In this document: in pieces, positions 9,577 through 19,100 of the stretch | How positions within the stretch are numbered: position 1 is the stretch's first letter | Layout of the letters: every line of letters starts with the position of its first letter | The notes under the pieces: generated by a model | Told to the model about the DNA's origin: nothing | Databases searched by the model: none | Seen by the model: only the letters and a program-made list of their open reading frames with translations | Assembly (NCBI RefSeq): GCF_025463825.1 | Contig: NZ_JAODBG010000026.1 | Coordinates: 1 to 59,245, forward strand | Direction of reading: 5' to 3' | Origin: Cryobacterium sp. | GTDB taxonomy: Bacteria; Actinomycetota; Actinomycetes; Actinomycetales; Microbacteriaceae | DNA: 59,245 nucleotides | Program-made: the position numbers and the translations under genes

Positions 9577-10593
9577 ATGGCAACTATTCACGACGTGGCC
9601 CGTCTCGCTGGGGTGTCGATCAGCACGGTGTCGTACACCCTCTCCGGCAACCGCTCCATCGCCGAACCGACCCGCAACCGGGTGGTCAGCGCCATCCAGG
9701 AGCTGGGCTACCGGCCGAACGCGGGCGCACGGATGCTGGCCGGCACCCGCACCCACATCTTCGCGTTGACGGCCCCGGTGCGCGCCGACACCCAGCCAGG
9801 GGTGCTGATGTCGTTCGTCCTGGCCGTCGCCACTGCGGCCCGCAAGATCGACTACGACGTGCTGCTACTCACGGCCGACGACTCCTCCACCGGGCTGGAG
9901 AGGGTCACCTCCAGCAGGCTGGCAGACGGCATCATCGCCCTCGACGTGTCGCTCGACGACGAGCGGATGCCGCTGCTGCGGGCCCTCAACATTCCCGCCA
10001 CCGTGATCGGGGTGCCGGCGGACACCGACGGGCTGGTCTGCGTCGACCTGGACTTCGAGGGTGCCGCGAGCCTGGCCGTCGGCCGCCTGGCGGACCTCGG
10101 GCATCGCTCGATCGGGTTGCTCGGCTTCCCGCACAGCACCTACGACTGGGGCGCGAACTACCCCCTGCGCTTCCGTGACGGGTTCCAAGCCGCGGCGGCC
10201 GACCGCGGTATCGACACGGCGTTCGTGATGCCCGCCAGCGACCTGGACAGCATCCGGCGGGGCCTCGACGAACTCTTCGCCGCACTGCCACGACTGACGG
10301 CGCTGGTGATGCACGCCGGCGAATCGGTGCAGACGACGGTGTTGGAGATCCTCGCTGACCGGGGCATCTCGATTCCCGGCGACCTGTCGGTGCTGTCGGC
10401 CTGCGCGGTTTTCGACACCTCGGAGTTCAACCCGCCGCTGGACGAGATTCCACTCTCACCGGAGGACTCCGGCACCCGCGCCGTCGAGCTCACCATTCGC
10501 CAGATCACCGGCGACCGCACCCCGCTGGTCGATCTCCTGCCGCCGCGCTACGTCTCCCGCGGCTCCACGGCCCCGCCTCCCGCCGCTCCCTGA
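9577..10593 (+). CDS. LacI-family transcriptional regulator
   Basis: A 338-residue regulator. The N-terminal helix-turn-helix and hinge helix are clear (TIHDVARLAGVSISTVSYTL, then RPNAGARMLAG), followed by a periplasmic-binding-like sensor domain (about 60-335). Such proteins repress sugar operons until a sugar binds. The two palindromes at 5692 and 5806 between the GH3 and transport genes are the natural candidate operators, so this is probably the local repressor. It has its own start after the terminator, with a weak ribosome site (AGAGGA). Confidence 0.92.
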   Translation: MATIHDVARLAGVSISTVSYTLSGNRSIAEPTRNRVVSAIQELGYRPNAGARMLAGTRTHIFALTAPVRADTQPGVLMSFVLAVATAARKIDYDVLLLTADDSSTGLERVTSSRLADGIIALDVSLDDERMPLLRALNIPATVIGVPADTDGLVCVDLDFEGAASLAVGRLADLGHRSIGLLGFPHSTYDWGANYPLRFRDGFQAAAADRGIDTAFVMPASDLDSIRRGLDELFAALPRLTALVMHAGESVQTTVLEILADRGISIPGDLSVLSACAVFDTSEFNPPLDEIPLSPEDSGTRAVELTIRQITGDRTPLVDLLPPRYVSRGSTAPPPAAP

Positions 10594-10609
10594 TCCGGGG
10601 GCAAGTCGG

Positions 10610-11470
10610 CTAGCGCTGGTCCTGCCAGGAGTGCTCGGGGGAGTAGCCGAGGAGGCGGCGGGCCTTGTCGATCGAGAGCAGCGTCGTGCGTCCGGCGACA
10701 CCGGCGGCGACACTCACGTTGGGGAACACCTCAGCGGCCAGCTCGGCGCTGGGCCGGCGCATGACGGTGTCGGCCGCGGCGATGATGAACCTCTCGAAAC
10801 CGGGCGGCGCGCTCTGCAGCGCCTTGAGCACCGCCTGCGCGCCGTCCCGTCCGTCGATGTAGCCCCAGAGGTTCCACTTGCGCAGGGTCGGGTCGTCCTG
10901 GAACGCCTCGAACCCGGCGTAGTCCTCCGGATCCATGACGTTGGAGAAGCGCAGCGCGGTGACCGACAGGAGCGGGTCCCAGCGCACTAGTTCGATGGCC
11001 ATCTGCTCCTCGAGGTGCTTCACCAGCGAGTAGGTGCTCTCCGGCCGGGCCGGGTACTCCTCGTCGACCGGGATGTAGGGCGGGTCGGTGTCGAACGGCA
11101 GGCCGAGGACCGTTTCGCTCGACGCGTAGACGATGCGGCGGATGCCCGCCCGCCGGGCCGCCTGGAACACGTTGTACGAGGAGAGCATGTTGTTGTGGAA
11201 GGTGGCCACATCGGGCACCAGTCCCGGCGCCGGGATCGCGCCGAGGTGCACCACGGCGTCGAAGCCGGTCGCCTGGTCGTCGACGCCGGAGAACGCGTCG
11301 ATCACCTGGCCGTAGTCGGTGAGGTCGATGCGGAGGAACCCGGCGCCGCGGGCGCCGTCCCGGTCGAGGTTGAGTACCTCGTGGCCTTCGGCGCGCAGGC
11401 GGGCGAGCACGGTCCGGCCGAGCTTGCCGCTGCCGCCGGTGAGGGCGATTTTCATGGTGGGAGACTTCAT
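10610..11470 (-). CDS. NAD-dependent epimerase/dehydratase (extended SDR)
   Basis: About 286 residues. The N-terminal nucleotide-binding motif TGGSGKLG and the YSLVK pair (YxxxK active site) mark an extended short-chain dehydrogenase, and ASSETVLG supplies the catalytic Ser. Members act on nucleotide sugars or sugar acids; the closest-looking group includes uronate dehydrogenases, but I cannot fix the substrate. I prefer the ATG at 11470, preceded by AAGGA five bases away; the ATG at 11455 is also possible. It is divergent from a ROK regulator, suggesting shared sugar control. Confidence 0.85.
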   Translation of the reverse strand: MKSPTMKIALTGGSGKLGRTVLARLRAEGHEVLNLDRDGARGAGFLRIDLTDYGQVIDAFSGVDDQATGFDAVVHLGAIPAPGLVPDVATFHNNMLSSYNVFQAARRAGIRRIVYASSETVLGLPFDTDPPYIPVDEEYPARPESTYSLVKHLEEQMAIELVRWDPLLSVTALRFSNVMDPEDYAGFEAFQDDPTLRKWNLWGYIDGRDGAQAVLKALQSAPPGFERFIIAAADTVMRRPSAELAAEVFPNVSVAAGVAGRTTLLSIDKARRLLGYSPEHSWQDQR

Positions 11471-11652
11471 GGACATCCTTGTCTGGGTGGAATGAGCCGG
11501 CGCCGCCGGGCGCTCGGACCGATTTGTGGCGTTGTGCAACGTATCACGGCCAGTCGGGCGCTGACCCGGGTATTCTGGGGGAAACAGCCGGATTGCCAGG
11601 CGTCAGCCGGTCAATCGGAGACAGCCGCAGGTATCAGCCAGACGGAGGAACC

Positions 11653-12876
11653 GTGCAGGGCAGCAGCCATGACGATGTGCGCAGACACAACCTGTCGGTG
11701 GTGCTGCGGCTCGTGCACCGCAGCGGTGCGGCGTCGCGTTCCCAGCTCACCCGGGTCACCGGCCTGAACCGGTCCACCATCGCCGCCCTGGTCGCGGAAC
11801 TGGCGGAACGCGGCCTCGTCGTCGAGCGCGAACCGAGCTCAACCAACCAGGTCGGCCGGCCCAGCCCCATCGTCTGTGTCAGCGAGCAGGTCGTGGCGCT
11901 CGCCGTGAACCCGGAGATCGACGCCGTCACGATCGGCATCGTCGGGCTCGACGGTCAGGTGCACCGCCGGGTGCGGTACCCCACCGACCAGTCCCCGAGC
12001 GTGCTCGAGGCCGTCAACATCGCCGCCGCCGTGATCGACGGCATGCGCGGTGAACTGACCGCCAAGTTCAGGGTCGTCGGCATCGGCGTGGCCGTGCCGG
12101 GGCTGGTGCGCGCCCACGACGGCCTGGTGCGGCACGCGCCGCACCTGGGCTGGGTCGACGAGCCACTCGCCGAGATGCTCGAAGCCGCCACCGGCTACCC
12201 GGTGCTCGCCGCGAACGATGCCAGCCTGGGGGCGATGGCCGAACGGTTCTTCGGCGCGGGCAAGGGCATCACCGATCTCATCTACCTCAACGGCGGCGCG
12301 AGCGGCATCGGCGGCGGCATGATCGTCGGCGGGGCGCCGGCCGGCGGCATCGCCGGGTACGCGGGCGAATTCGGGCACACTCGGGTCAGCGCCAGCGACC
12401 GGGTCGACTCGGCGGGCCTGCGCGGCACCCTCGAGGCCGAGGTGACCCGGCGTGAACTGCTCGAGGTGCTCGGCCTGGCCGGGGCGGATGCCGACGAGCT
12501 CGAACAAGCGCTGCTGGCCGCCACGGCACCGGAGGTGCGCGCCGAGGTGAACCGGCAGATCGACCACCTCGCGGTGGCGCTGGCCGGGGCGATCAACATC
12601 CTCAACCCGCAGCTGGTGGTGCTCGGCGGGTTCCTCGCGGCGCTGCTCGCGGTAGATCCGCAACGGTTGCGGACCGCCGTCGCGTCGCACTCGCTGGACG
12701 CCGCGTTCGGCTCGGTGCGGCTCAGTGCCGCGGAACTGGGCTCCAACCTGCTGATGATCGGCGCCGCCGAGCTGGCCTTCGAGGGCCTGCTCGACGACCC
12801 CGCCGTGCTGCCGCCGGTGCGTCCCGCCGTCGTGCCGGCCGAGGCGCCGACCGCCTCGGGCGCAGAGTCAGCCTGA
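11653..12876 (+). CDS. ROK-family transcriptional regulator
   Basis: About 408 residues from a GTG with GGAGGA four bases upstream. The N-terminus is a winged helix (RSQLTRVTGLNRSTIAALVAEL), followed by the ROK sugar-kinase-like fold with GIGGGMIVGG and the EFGH motif. The cysteine-rich zinc site (CxCGxxGC) expected after EFGH is missing: the stretch after EFGHTRVSASD has no cysteine. It may therefore sense sugar without kinase activity or zinc. It is divergent from the epimerase, and its end overlaps the convergent LysR gene by 9 bases. Confidence 0.87.
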   Translation: MQGSSHDDVRRHNLSVVLRLVHRSGAASRSQLTRVTGLNRSTIAALVAELAERGLVVEREPSSTNQVGRPSPIVCVSEQVVALAVNPEIDAVTIGIVGLDGQVHRRVRYPTDQSPSVLEAVNIAAAVIDGMRGELTAKFRVVGIGVAVPGLVRAHDGLVRHAPHLGWVDEPLAEMLEAATGYPVLAANDASLGAMAERFFGAGKGITDLIYLNGGASGIGGGMIVGGAPAGGIAGYAGEFGHTRVSASDRVDSAGLRGTLEAEVTRRELLEVLGLAGADADELEQALLAATAPEVRAEVNRQIDHLAVALAGAINILNPQLVVLGGFLAALLAVDPQRLRTAVASHSLDAAFGSVRLSAAELGSNLLMIGAAELAFEGLLDDPAVLPPVRPAVVPAEAPTASGAESA

Positions 12877-13794
12877 GACCGACCGGGCGCCGGGGGTGAG
12901 CGTGGGGGTGAGCGAGCCCGGCACCGCCAGGAAGTTCGCCAGGATCGCCCGGTTGTCGTCGGCGCGCTGCACCAGCTGCACCTCGCTGCGCGGGTGTTCC
13001 CCGGCCAGCGGGATCGCCCGCACACCGGCCGGTGTGGTCACGGTGGCGCTGGCCGGCGCGATGCTCACGCCGAGTCCCGCCTCCACCAGGTGCAGGATCG
13101 TCACCCAGGATGAGGCTTCCTGCACGATGCGCGGCTCGAACCGGGCCGTCCGGCACGCGTCGAGGTTGCGCAGGTAGGCGCGCTCGCCGGCTGACCTCGG
13201 ATAGAACACGAACGGATCCTCGCGCAGCCGGCCCGCCTCGAGGGTGGCGGCGCCGACAGCCGGGTGGTCGACGGGCAGCACGGCGACGAACGGTTCGGTG
13301 GCCAACGTCGTGGTCGACAGCGCCGGATGCGGTTCGGAGTCCCGCACCACCCCCATGTCGATCTCGCCGGCGAGCAGGCGCTCCAGGATCAGCGCCGTGT
13401 ACCCCTCGTGCAGACGCAGCTGCACGGCCGGGTACAACGAGCGGTAGGCGTGGATGCGCTCGGTGATGCCCAAGGGAATCGCCGAGCTGATGAAGCCGAT
13501 GTCGAGCCGACCCAACTCACCCCGGCCGATGCGCGCCGCCTCGTCGATGTCGGCGTCGGCCTGGGCCAGGAGTTTGCGGCTGCGATCGAGGAACGCCTCG
13601 CCGGCCGCGGTGAGGGCGACCCGCCGGGAGGTGCGGTCGAACAGTGCGGTGCCCACCAGCTCCTCGAGCCTGCGCACCTGCTGTGACAGCGGCGGCTGGG
13701 CCATGTGCAGCCGGACGGCGACGCGGCCGAAGTGCAACTCCTCGGCCACGGCGACGAAGTACCGCAGATGCCTCAGTTCCAGTTGGGCGACCAT
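12868..13794 (-). CDS. LysR-family transcriptional regulator
   Basis: The 308-residue protein has the LysR N-terminal helix-turn-helix (LRYFVAVAEELHFGRVAVRL, then QPPLSQQVRRLE) and the two-lobed effector domain. I place the start at the ATG at 13794. The divergent neighbour is an acetyltransferase about 100 bases away, a common LysR target arrangement. The C-terminal region overlaps the convergent ROK gene. Confidence 0.9.
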   Translation of the reverse strand: MVAQLELRHLRYFVAVAEELHFGRVAVRLHMAQPPLSQQVRRLEELVGTALFDRTSRRVALTAAGEAFLDRSRKLLAQADADIDEAARIGRGELGRLDIGFISSAIPLGITERIHAYRSLYPAVQLRLHEGYTALILERLLAGEIDMGVVRDSEPHPALSTTTLATEPFVAVLPVDHPAVGAATLEAGRLREDPFVFYPRSAGERAYLRNLDACRTARFEPRIVQEASSWVTILHLVEAGLGVSIAPASATVTTPAGVRAIPLAGEHPRSEVQLVQRADDNRAILANFLAVPGSLTPTLTPGARSVSG

Positions 13795-13895
13795 GCCCCA
13801 CCCTAGCAAGACCTCCGGCGTCTGGATGGAAGTAGAACGGATATTGGACGTCTCGATGGCGCGCTCGGAGCATGGAAGGGAAGAAGGAGCTCACC

Positions 13896-14402
13896 ATGAC
13901 AACCAGCCAGACCACCCCGAACCGTACCCTCGTCATCGAGCCGATGGCTTCCGCGGCGGACACGCGGGCGTTCCGGGAGCTCAACGAGGAGTGGATCACC
14001 GCCCTCTTCACCCTCGAAGCTGCCGATCGGGCCCTGCTCGACAACCCCGCCGACGCCATCGTGGGCCGGGGTGGTCAGGTGTTGATTGCCCGGGCCGGCG
14101 CCGATCGGGTGGGCTGTGTGGCGGTGGTCCCCACCGGCAACGGTGTCTTCGAGCTGTCCAAGATGGCGGTCAGTCCCGCCGAACGCAACCGGGGCACCGG
14201 CCGGCGGCTGATCCTGGCCGCCATCGACATGGCCGCCGCACTCGGCGCGACGACACTGTTCCTGGGCAGCAGCACCCGACTGCCCAGCGCCGTGCACCTG
14301 TACGAGTCGGTGGGCTTCAGCCACGTTCCCGCGGAGCGGATCGGGCCGATGCCCTACGCGAGGGCCGACGTCTTCATGGAACTCGTGTTGCCGGCCCGGT
14401 AG
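13896..14402 (+). CDS. GNAT-family N-acetyltransferase
   Basis: A 168-residue GNAT protein with the acetyl-CoA-binding motif A (VSPAERNRGTGRRLI) and the C-terminal VHLYESVGF motif. I chose the ATG at 13896, preceded by AAGGAG at good spacing, over the in-frame ATG at 13872. The substrate is unknown. It is divergent from the LysR gene, which may control it. Confidence 0.87.
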   Translation: MTTSQTTPNRTLVIEPMASAADTRAFRELNEEWITALFTLEAADRALLDNPADAIVGRGGQVLIARAGADRVGCVAVVPTGNGVFELSKMAVSPAERNRGTGRRLILAAIDMAAALGATTLFLGSSTRLPSAVHLYESVGFSHVPAERIGPMPYARADVFMELVLPAR

Positions 14403-14550
14403 CCGCCGGGAACTTGCACGATCGGCGACATCCGCGCAATCTTTGGCGGAACGACCCGGATCCGGAATAGAACCGGCGCGGAGGCGCTTGGCGCACATGG
14501 GTAATCACCCGCACTCCACACCGTTCGACCCCGACCGAGGACTCTTTTTC

Positions 14551-15828
14551 GTGACTACCGCAATGATCCCTGTGATCACCGAGGCCCAACTCCACTCCAC
14601 CGCACGGCACCCCGGTGATGCTCTTTCCCGGGGTCAGCGCGTCGTCTACATCATCATCCTCGGTGCGCTCACGGCCCTCGGCCCGTTCACGATCGACCTG
14701 TACCTGCCGGCGTTCCCCACCCTGGAGAGCGAGCTCGGCGTCTCCGCCGCCGCCATCCAGCTGACCCTCACGGGCACCATGATCGGCTTCGGCTTCGGCC
14801 AGCTGATTGTCGGCCCGTGGAGCGACAAGGTGGGCCGGCGCCTGCCGTTGCTGCTGGCCACCGGCTTCCACGTGCTGGCTTGCGTGGGAGCGGCCCTCTC
14901 CAGCGACATCGTGTCCCTCGGCATCTTCCGGGTGCTGCAGGGCTTCGGCGCCGCGGCCGGCGCGGTCGTGGCGATGGCCATGGTGCGCGACCTCTTCGGC
15001 GGCAAGCCGCTCGTCAAGATGCTCTCCCGGCTCGCACTGGTCAGCGGCCTCGCGCCCGTACTGGCCCCGGTCATCGGCTCGCAGTTGCTGCTCGTGATGC
15101 CGTGGCGCGGCATCTTCTGGGTGCTCGCCGCGTACGGCATCGTGGTCATGGTGGCCGTCGCCATCTGGATCGTCGAGACCCTGCCCCAGGAGCGCCGCAC
15201 CGTGCCCGGCCACTCCAGCCTGGCCCAGCGCTACCGCGCGGTGCTCAGCGACCGCACCTTCGTCGGCGTGCTCATCATCGGGGCGATGACGTTCACCGGT
15301 CTGTTCTCCTACCTGTCCTCGTCACCGTTCCTGTTCCAGCAGGTCTACCAGTTCAGCGCCCAGGAGTACGGGGTGCTCTTCGCCGTCAACTCCCTCGGCA
15401 TCGTGGTGGGTGTTCAGGCCAGTTCGCGCCTGATGCACCGGCACAATGTGGGCCCGCAGAACATCCTGATCGTGGCCATCGCGGTGCTCGTGGTGATGTC
15501 AGCAGCGATCTTCACCCTCGACCTGCTCGGCGCGGGCCTCTGGGGCACCCTCATCCCGCTCTGGTTCTTCATTGCCGCCTGCGGCTTCACGTTCCCGACC
15601 GTGCAGGTCATCGCCCTGAACGCGCACGGCAGCGAGGCCGGCACCGCCGCCTCGCTTCTCGGCGCGGCCAACTTCGGCATCGCCGGCGTGATCTCGCCCG
15701 TCGTGGGCCTGCTCGGCGTCGGCACCGCGGTGCCGATGGCATCGGTGATGGGCGTCGCAGCGATCGTCTCGATCCTCAGCCTGTGGCTGATCGTGCGGCC
15801 CCGCACCGTGGCGGCGCTCGGGCACTGA
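14551..15828 (+). CDS. MFS multidrug exporter, Bcr/CflA type
   Basis: About 425 residues with 12 predicted membrane helices. The signature ALTALGPFTIDLYLPAFP in helix 1 is diagnostic of the Bcr/CflA drug:proton antiporter branch, and the MFS loop motif GPWSDKVGRR follows helix 2. I chose the GTG at 14551 with GAGGA upstream; an earlier in-frame start at 14443 would add a non-conserved tail. The gene stands alone. Confidence 0.88.
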   Translation: MTTAMIPVITEAQLHSTARHPGDALSRGQRVVYIIILGALTALGPFTIDLYLPAFPTLESELGVSAAAIQLTLTGTMIGFGFGQLIVGPWSDKVGRRLPLLLATGFHVLACVGAALSSDIVSLGIFRVLQGFGAAAGAVVAMAMVRDLFGGKPLVKMLSRLALVSGLAPVLAPVIGSQLLLVMPWRGIFWVLAAYGIVVMVAVAIWIVETLPQERRTVPGHSSLAQRYRAVLSDRTFVGVLIIGAMTFTGLFSYLSSSPFLFQQVYQFSAQEYGVLFAVNSLGIVVGVQASSRLMHRHNVGPQNILIVAIAVLVVMSAAIFTLDLLGAGLWGTLIPLWFFIAACGFTFPTVQVIALNAHGSEAGTAASLLGAANFGIAGVISPVVGLLGVGTAVPMASVMGVAAIVSILSLWLIVRPRTVAALGH

Positions 15829-15881
15829 TCGAACCGGTCGAACTTCCCCATTGGTACGACCGATATGGAAGAATCGCGACT

Positions 15882-16721
15882 GTGACGAATACCGTGCCTA
15901 CCAGCCTGACTTCACCCTCGGCCTGGGCGGTGGACGTCCTCGTGCGCAACGGAGTCTCCGTCGTCGGCGATCCGACCCGGCCCCCGATCATCTTCGGGCC
16001 CGGCTACGGCACCAGCCAGGACATGTGGCGCCTGGTGGCACCGCAGTTCGCCGAGGGGCACCGGGTGGTCATGTTCGACCACGTCGGCTCCGGCGACTCG
16101 GATGTCTCGGCGTACGACCGCCGCAAGTACGACTCCCTGCGGGGTTATGCGAACGACCTGCTCGAGATCATCCGTGAGCTCGACCTGCACGACGTGGTCT
16201 TCGTCGGGCACTCGGTCAGCGCCATGATCGGGGCCCTGGCCGCGATCCAGGAACCGCGGCGCTTCGCTCGTCTGATCATGCTGGGCCCCTCGCCGCGATA
16301 CCTGAACGACGAGGGCTACCTGGGCGGCTTCGAGCGCGCCGACATCGATGCGCTGCTGGACGCCCTCGAGGTCAACCATGCCAGCTGGGCAACGGCGATG
16401 GCGCCCACCCTGATGCAGAACGCCGACCGGCCGGAGCTCGCCGAGGAACTGGCCGAGAGCATGGCCCGCACCGACACGATGGTCGCCCAGCACTTCGCCA
16501 GGGTCACCTTCCTCTCGGACATGCGCCGGTACCTCAAGGACATCAGCACGCCCACGCTGATCCTGCAGTCCTCCGACGACATCATCGCCCCCCTCGAGGT
16601 GGGCGAATACCTGCACGAGCACATCGCCGACAGCGAACTGGTGGTGCTGAGCGCGGCGGGGCACTACGCCCACCTGTCCGACCCGGCGGAGATTGAGCGG
16701 CAGATCCGGCGCTGTCTGTGA
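15882..16721 (+). CDS. RsbQ-like alpha/beta hydrolase (putative small-molecule sensor)
   Basis: The 279-residue alpha/beta hydrolase has an intact triad: Ser111 in GHSVSA, Asp in SSDDIIAP and His in GHYAHLSD. FGPGYGTSQDMWR and FDHVGSGDSD match the RsbQ/D14/KAI2 group. In Bacillus, RsbQ supplies a small hydrophobic ligand to the PAS-domain phosphatase RsbP. Here the GTGA stop/start overlap joins it directly to a PAS-domain diguanylate cyclase, which supports an RsbQ-type sensing role. The start is the GTG at 15882; the ribosome site is weak (GGAAG). Confidence 0.85.
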   Translation: MTNTVPTSLTSPSAWAVDVLVRNGVSVVGDPTRPPIIFGPGYGTSQDMWRLVAPQFAEGHRVVMFDHVGSGDSDVSAYDRRKYDSLRGYANDLLEIIRELDLHDVVFVGHSVSAMIGALAAIQEPRRFARLIMLGPSPRYLNDEGYLGGFERADIDALLDALEVNHASWATAMAPTLMQNADRPELAEELAESMARTDTMVAQHFARVTFLSDMRRYLKDISTPTLILQSSDDIIAPLEVGEYLHEHIADSELVVLSAAGHYAHLSDPAEIERQIRRCL

Positions 16722-18118
16722 CGCCGGACGACGTCTCGCGCGCGCTGTTCCAGCGCGCGCCGGCCGGGCTGTTCGCGATGTCGACCGACGGGGTCATCCA
16801 CTCCGCCAACGACACCTTCTGCGAGTGGTCGGGCTTCGCCCGGGAGGACGTCGTCGGCCGGTACTTCCTGTCCTTGCTGTCCCGGGGCAGCAAGCTGCTC
16901 TTCGAGACCCGGTTCATGCCGCTGTTGCAGACGCAGCGCGCGCTGAACGAGATGATGCTCACCCTGTCCACCCGCGCCGGCGGCTCCCGGGATGTGCTGG
17001 TCAGCTCGGTCCTGGACGATTCCGGCGCCGAGACCCTGGTCTATGCCGCCGTCTTCGACGCCGCGATCCGGCTCAAGTACGAACGAGACCTGCTCGACGC
17101 CCGCCGCGCGGCCGAGACCGCGGTCGCCCGGGTGCGCATCCTCCAGGAGGCCGCCGCCGGACTCGCCCCGGCGACGACGCTGGCCGCGTTCGGGTCGGCC
17201 CTGCGGGTCTCCGCCGAGACGGCCACGGATGCGGCGCTCGTGTCCGTGATCGTGGCCGATCCCGACGGGCGCCTCGAGCTGGCCTCCGGCGACCGGCCGC
17301 TGACCGGCATCGTCGAGCTGGCCGGCCTGTTGCCGGTGCAGGAGTGCCTGAGCCACGGCCGGCCGGTCGTGTGCCGCAGCGCCACCGAGATCGCGGCGAG
17401 CTTCCCGACCCTGGCGGCCGGACTTGACGCCGAGGGCGTCGAGGCGTTGTGCATCATTCCGGTGATCGAAGACGGCACGGTGGGCGGCGCCATCGCCTGC
17501 TGGTTCCAGCGCTCCCGGGAGTTGGACGAGAACCTGCTCGACCTGCTCGCGGCCCTGGCCACGCAGGCTGCGCCGGTGCTCGAACGCATCCACCTGCAGC
17601 GCCAGATCGAACACCAGTCGCTGCACGACTCCCTCACCGGGCTGCCCAACCGGCTGTCGCTGCAACGCCGGCTGCGGCAGATGCTCGCCGATGCCGAGCT
17701 CCTCGGCCACACCGTGGGGATCCTGTTCCTCGACCTGGACGGTTTCAAGGCGATCAACGACGCCTTCGGCCATGAGGCCGGCGACCAGGTGCTGCACCAG
17801 GTGGCCGGGCGGCTGCTGCGCAGCGTGCGGGCGGGCGACCTGCCGAGCCGGTTCGGCGGGGACGAGTTCGTGATCGCCTGCGCCGGCGTCGACGAGGACA
17901 CGGTGCGGGACGTCGCGCGGCGCATCCGCACGGCCGTGCGCGAACCGCTCGTCGGCCTGGCGCAGGGCTCAACGGTGTCGGCGAGCATCGGCATCAGCCT
18001 GTTCGCGCCGCGTGGCGCCGCCCCCATCACCCCCGACGCCCTGGTCGCCCTCGCCGACGAGGCCATGCTCACGTCCAAGCGCACCGGCAAGAACCGGGAC
18101 ACCCTGGTGACGGCCTAA
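16718..18118 (+). CDS. PAS-GAF-GGDEF diguanylate cyclase
   Basis: A 466-residue sensor. It has an N-terminal PAS domain (about 8-120), a GAF-like domain (about 140-310) and a GGDEF domain (about 315-466). The active-site motif FGGDEF is intact near residue 378, and RAGD lies five residues upstream, giving a likely inhibitory I-site. There is no EAL domain, so it should make cyclic di-GMP. Its GTG start overlaps the stop of the RsbQ-like hydrolase, so the two are made together. It is soluble, with no membrane helices. I infer that the PAS domain reads a ligand provided by the hydrolase. Confidence 0.9.
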   Translation: MTPDDVSRALFQRAPAGLFAMSTDGVIHSANDTFCEWSGFAREDVVGRYFLSLLSRGSKLLFETRFMPLLQTQRALNEMMLTLSTRAGGSRDVLVSSVLDDSGAETLVYAAVFDAAIRLKYERDLLDARRAAETAVARVRILQEAAAGLAPATTLAAFGSALRVSAETATDAALVSVIVADPDGRLELASGDRPLTGIVELAGLLPVQECLSHGRPVVCRSATEIAASFPTLAAGLDAEGVEALCIIPVIEDGTVGGAIACWFQRSRELDENLLDLLAALATQAAPVLERIHLQRQIEHQSLHDSLTGLPNRLSLQRRLRQMLADAELLGHTVGILFLDLDGFKAINDAFGHEAGDQVLHQVAGRLLRSVRAGDLPSRFGGDEFVIACAGVDEDTVRDVARRIRTAVREPLVGLAQGSTVSASIGISLFAPRGAAPITPDALVALADEAMLTSKRTGKNRDTLVTA

Positions 18119-18211
18119 CCTCGCCAGTCAAGGAGGGTGGTTGGCTGGGCGTCGCCGGTGGTGACCGCGGGTCAACGAGCGCTGCGCGGCCGCCCGACCT
18201 AACATGGGTTG

Positions 18212-18982
18212 ATGGACCCATCGCGCACGCCCGACAGCGAGCCCACCCAACCCGAGGGCGCGCCGCCCGCTGCCGCGAAGGCCGAGGCGGCGGCGGATGC
18301 TCCCTCCCGCCGCATCGCCCGCCGCTGGCCGCTGATCAGCGGCGCCATCGCCGTGCTGCTGGCGTTCCTGCTCGGCGCCCTGATCCTCGCGCGCGGCGCC
18401 GGCCGCCCGATCGAGGCGGACGCGGAGTGGATGGAAGAGATCCTCGAACACCGCTCACCGGTGTGGGAGGTCCCCGCCCTGCTGATGAACTTCCTGGGGG
18501 CCGGCATCGCCGGGGTGATCGTGATCCCGGTGCTGATCCTGGTGACCCTCCTGATCCTTCGACGGCCCTGGGCGGCCCTGTTCTATCTCGCGGCCACCCT
18601 GGTCAGCTCCGGCCTGGTGCAACTTCTGAAGACCCTCTTCGGCCGGGCCCGCCCCGACGACATGATCATCACCTCGGACTTCGGCTCCTTCCCGTCCGGG
18701 CACGTCGCCAACGCGGCCACCATGGCCGTCGCTCTCGCGATCATCTTCCCCTGGCTCTGGGTATGGATCGCCGGCGCCGTCTACACCGTGGCCATGATGG
18801 TCAGCCGCACCTACCTCGGCGCGCACTGGCTCACCGATACCGTCGGCGGGCTGATGCTCGGCGTCGGCGTGGCCGTGCTGCTCTGGGCGCCCCTGGCGGC
18901 CAAGCTCGACGGCGAGAACACCATCGCCAGGCGACGGGCGGCCACGCCCCGCCCGTCCGCGCGCGGCACCGGCAGCCGATGA
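18212..18982 (+). CDS. PAP2-family membrane phosphatase
   Basis: About 256 residues with an Ala/Pro-rich cytoplasmic N-terminus and about six membrane helices. All three phosphatase motifs are present: KTLFGRARP, PSGH, and SRTYLGAHWLTD. This family removes phosphate from lipid phosphates such as phosphatidic acid or undecaprenyl pyrophosphate at the outer membrane face. The start is the ATG at 18212. It is a single gene with about 90 bases of unremarkable sequence before it. Confidence 0.88.
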   Translation: MDPSRTPDSEPTQPEGAPPAAAKAEAAADAPSRRIARRWPLISGAIAVLLAFLLGALILARGAGRPIEADAEWMEEILEHRSPVWEVPALLMNFLGAGIAGVIVIPVLILVTLLILRRPWAALFYLAATLVSSGLVQLLKTLFGRARPDDMIITSDFGSFPSGHVANAATMAVALAIIFPWLWVWIAGAVYTVAMMVSRTYLGAHWLTDTVGGLMLGVGVAVLLWAPLAAKLDGENTIARRRAATPRPSARGTGSR

Positions 18983-19100
18983 ACCGCCTGTAACTCCGCC
19001 CAGGCGCCGGCGACACGCAGCACGGCCTCTGGACAGCAGAGGCGCCGCGGATGTCGGCCGGGGGCTGCTATGTGCGGCGTCGGCACGCTAGCGTCGGGGC

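Noticed and set aside
15829..15853. Another GGTCGA REP unit after the Bcr/CflA gene
   Set aside because: Only a short partial match, with no clear palindrome.
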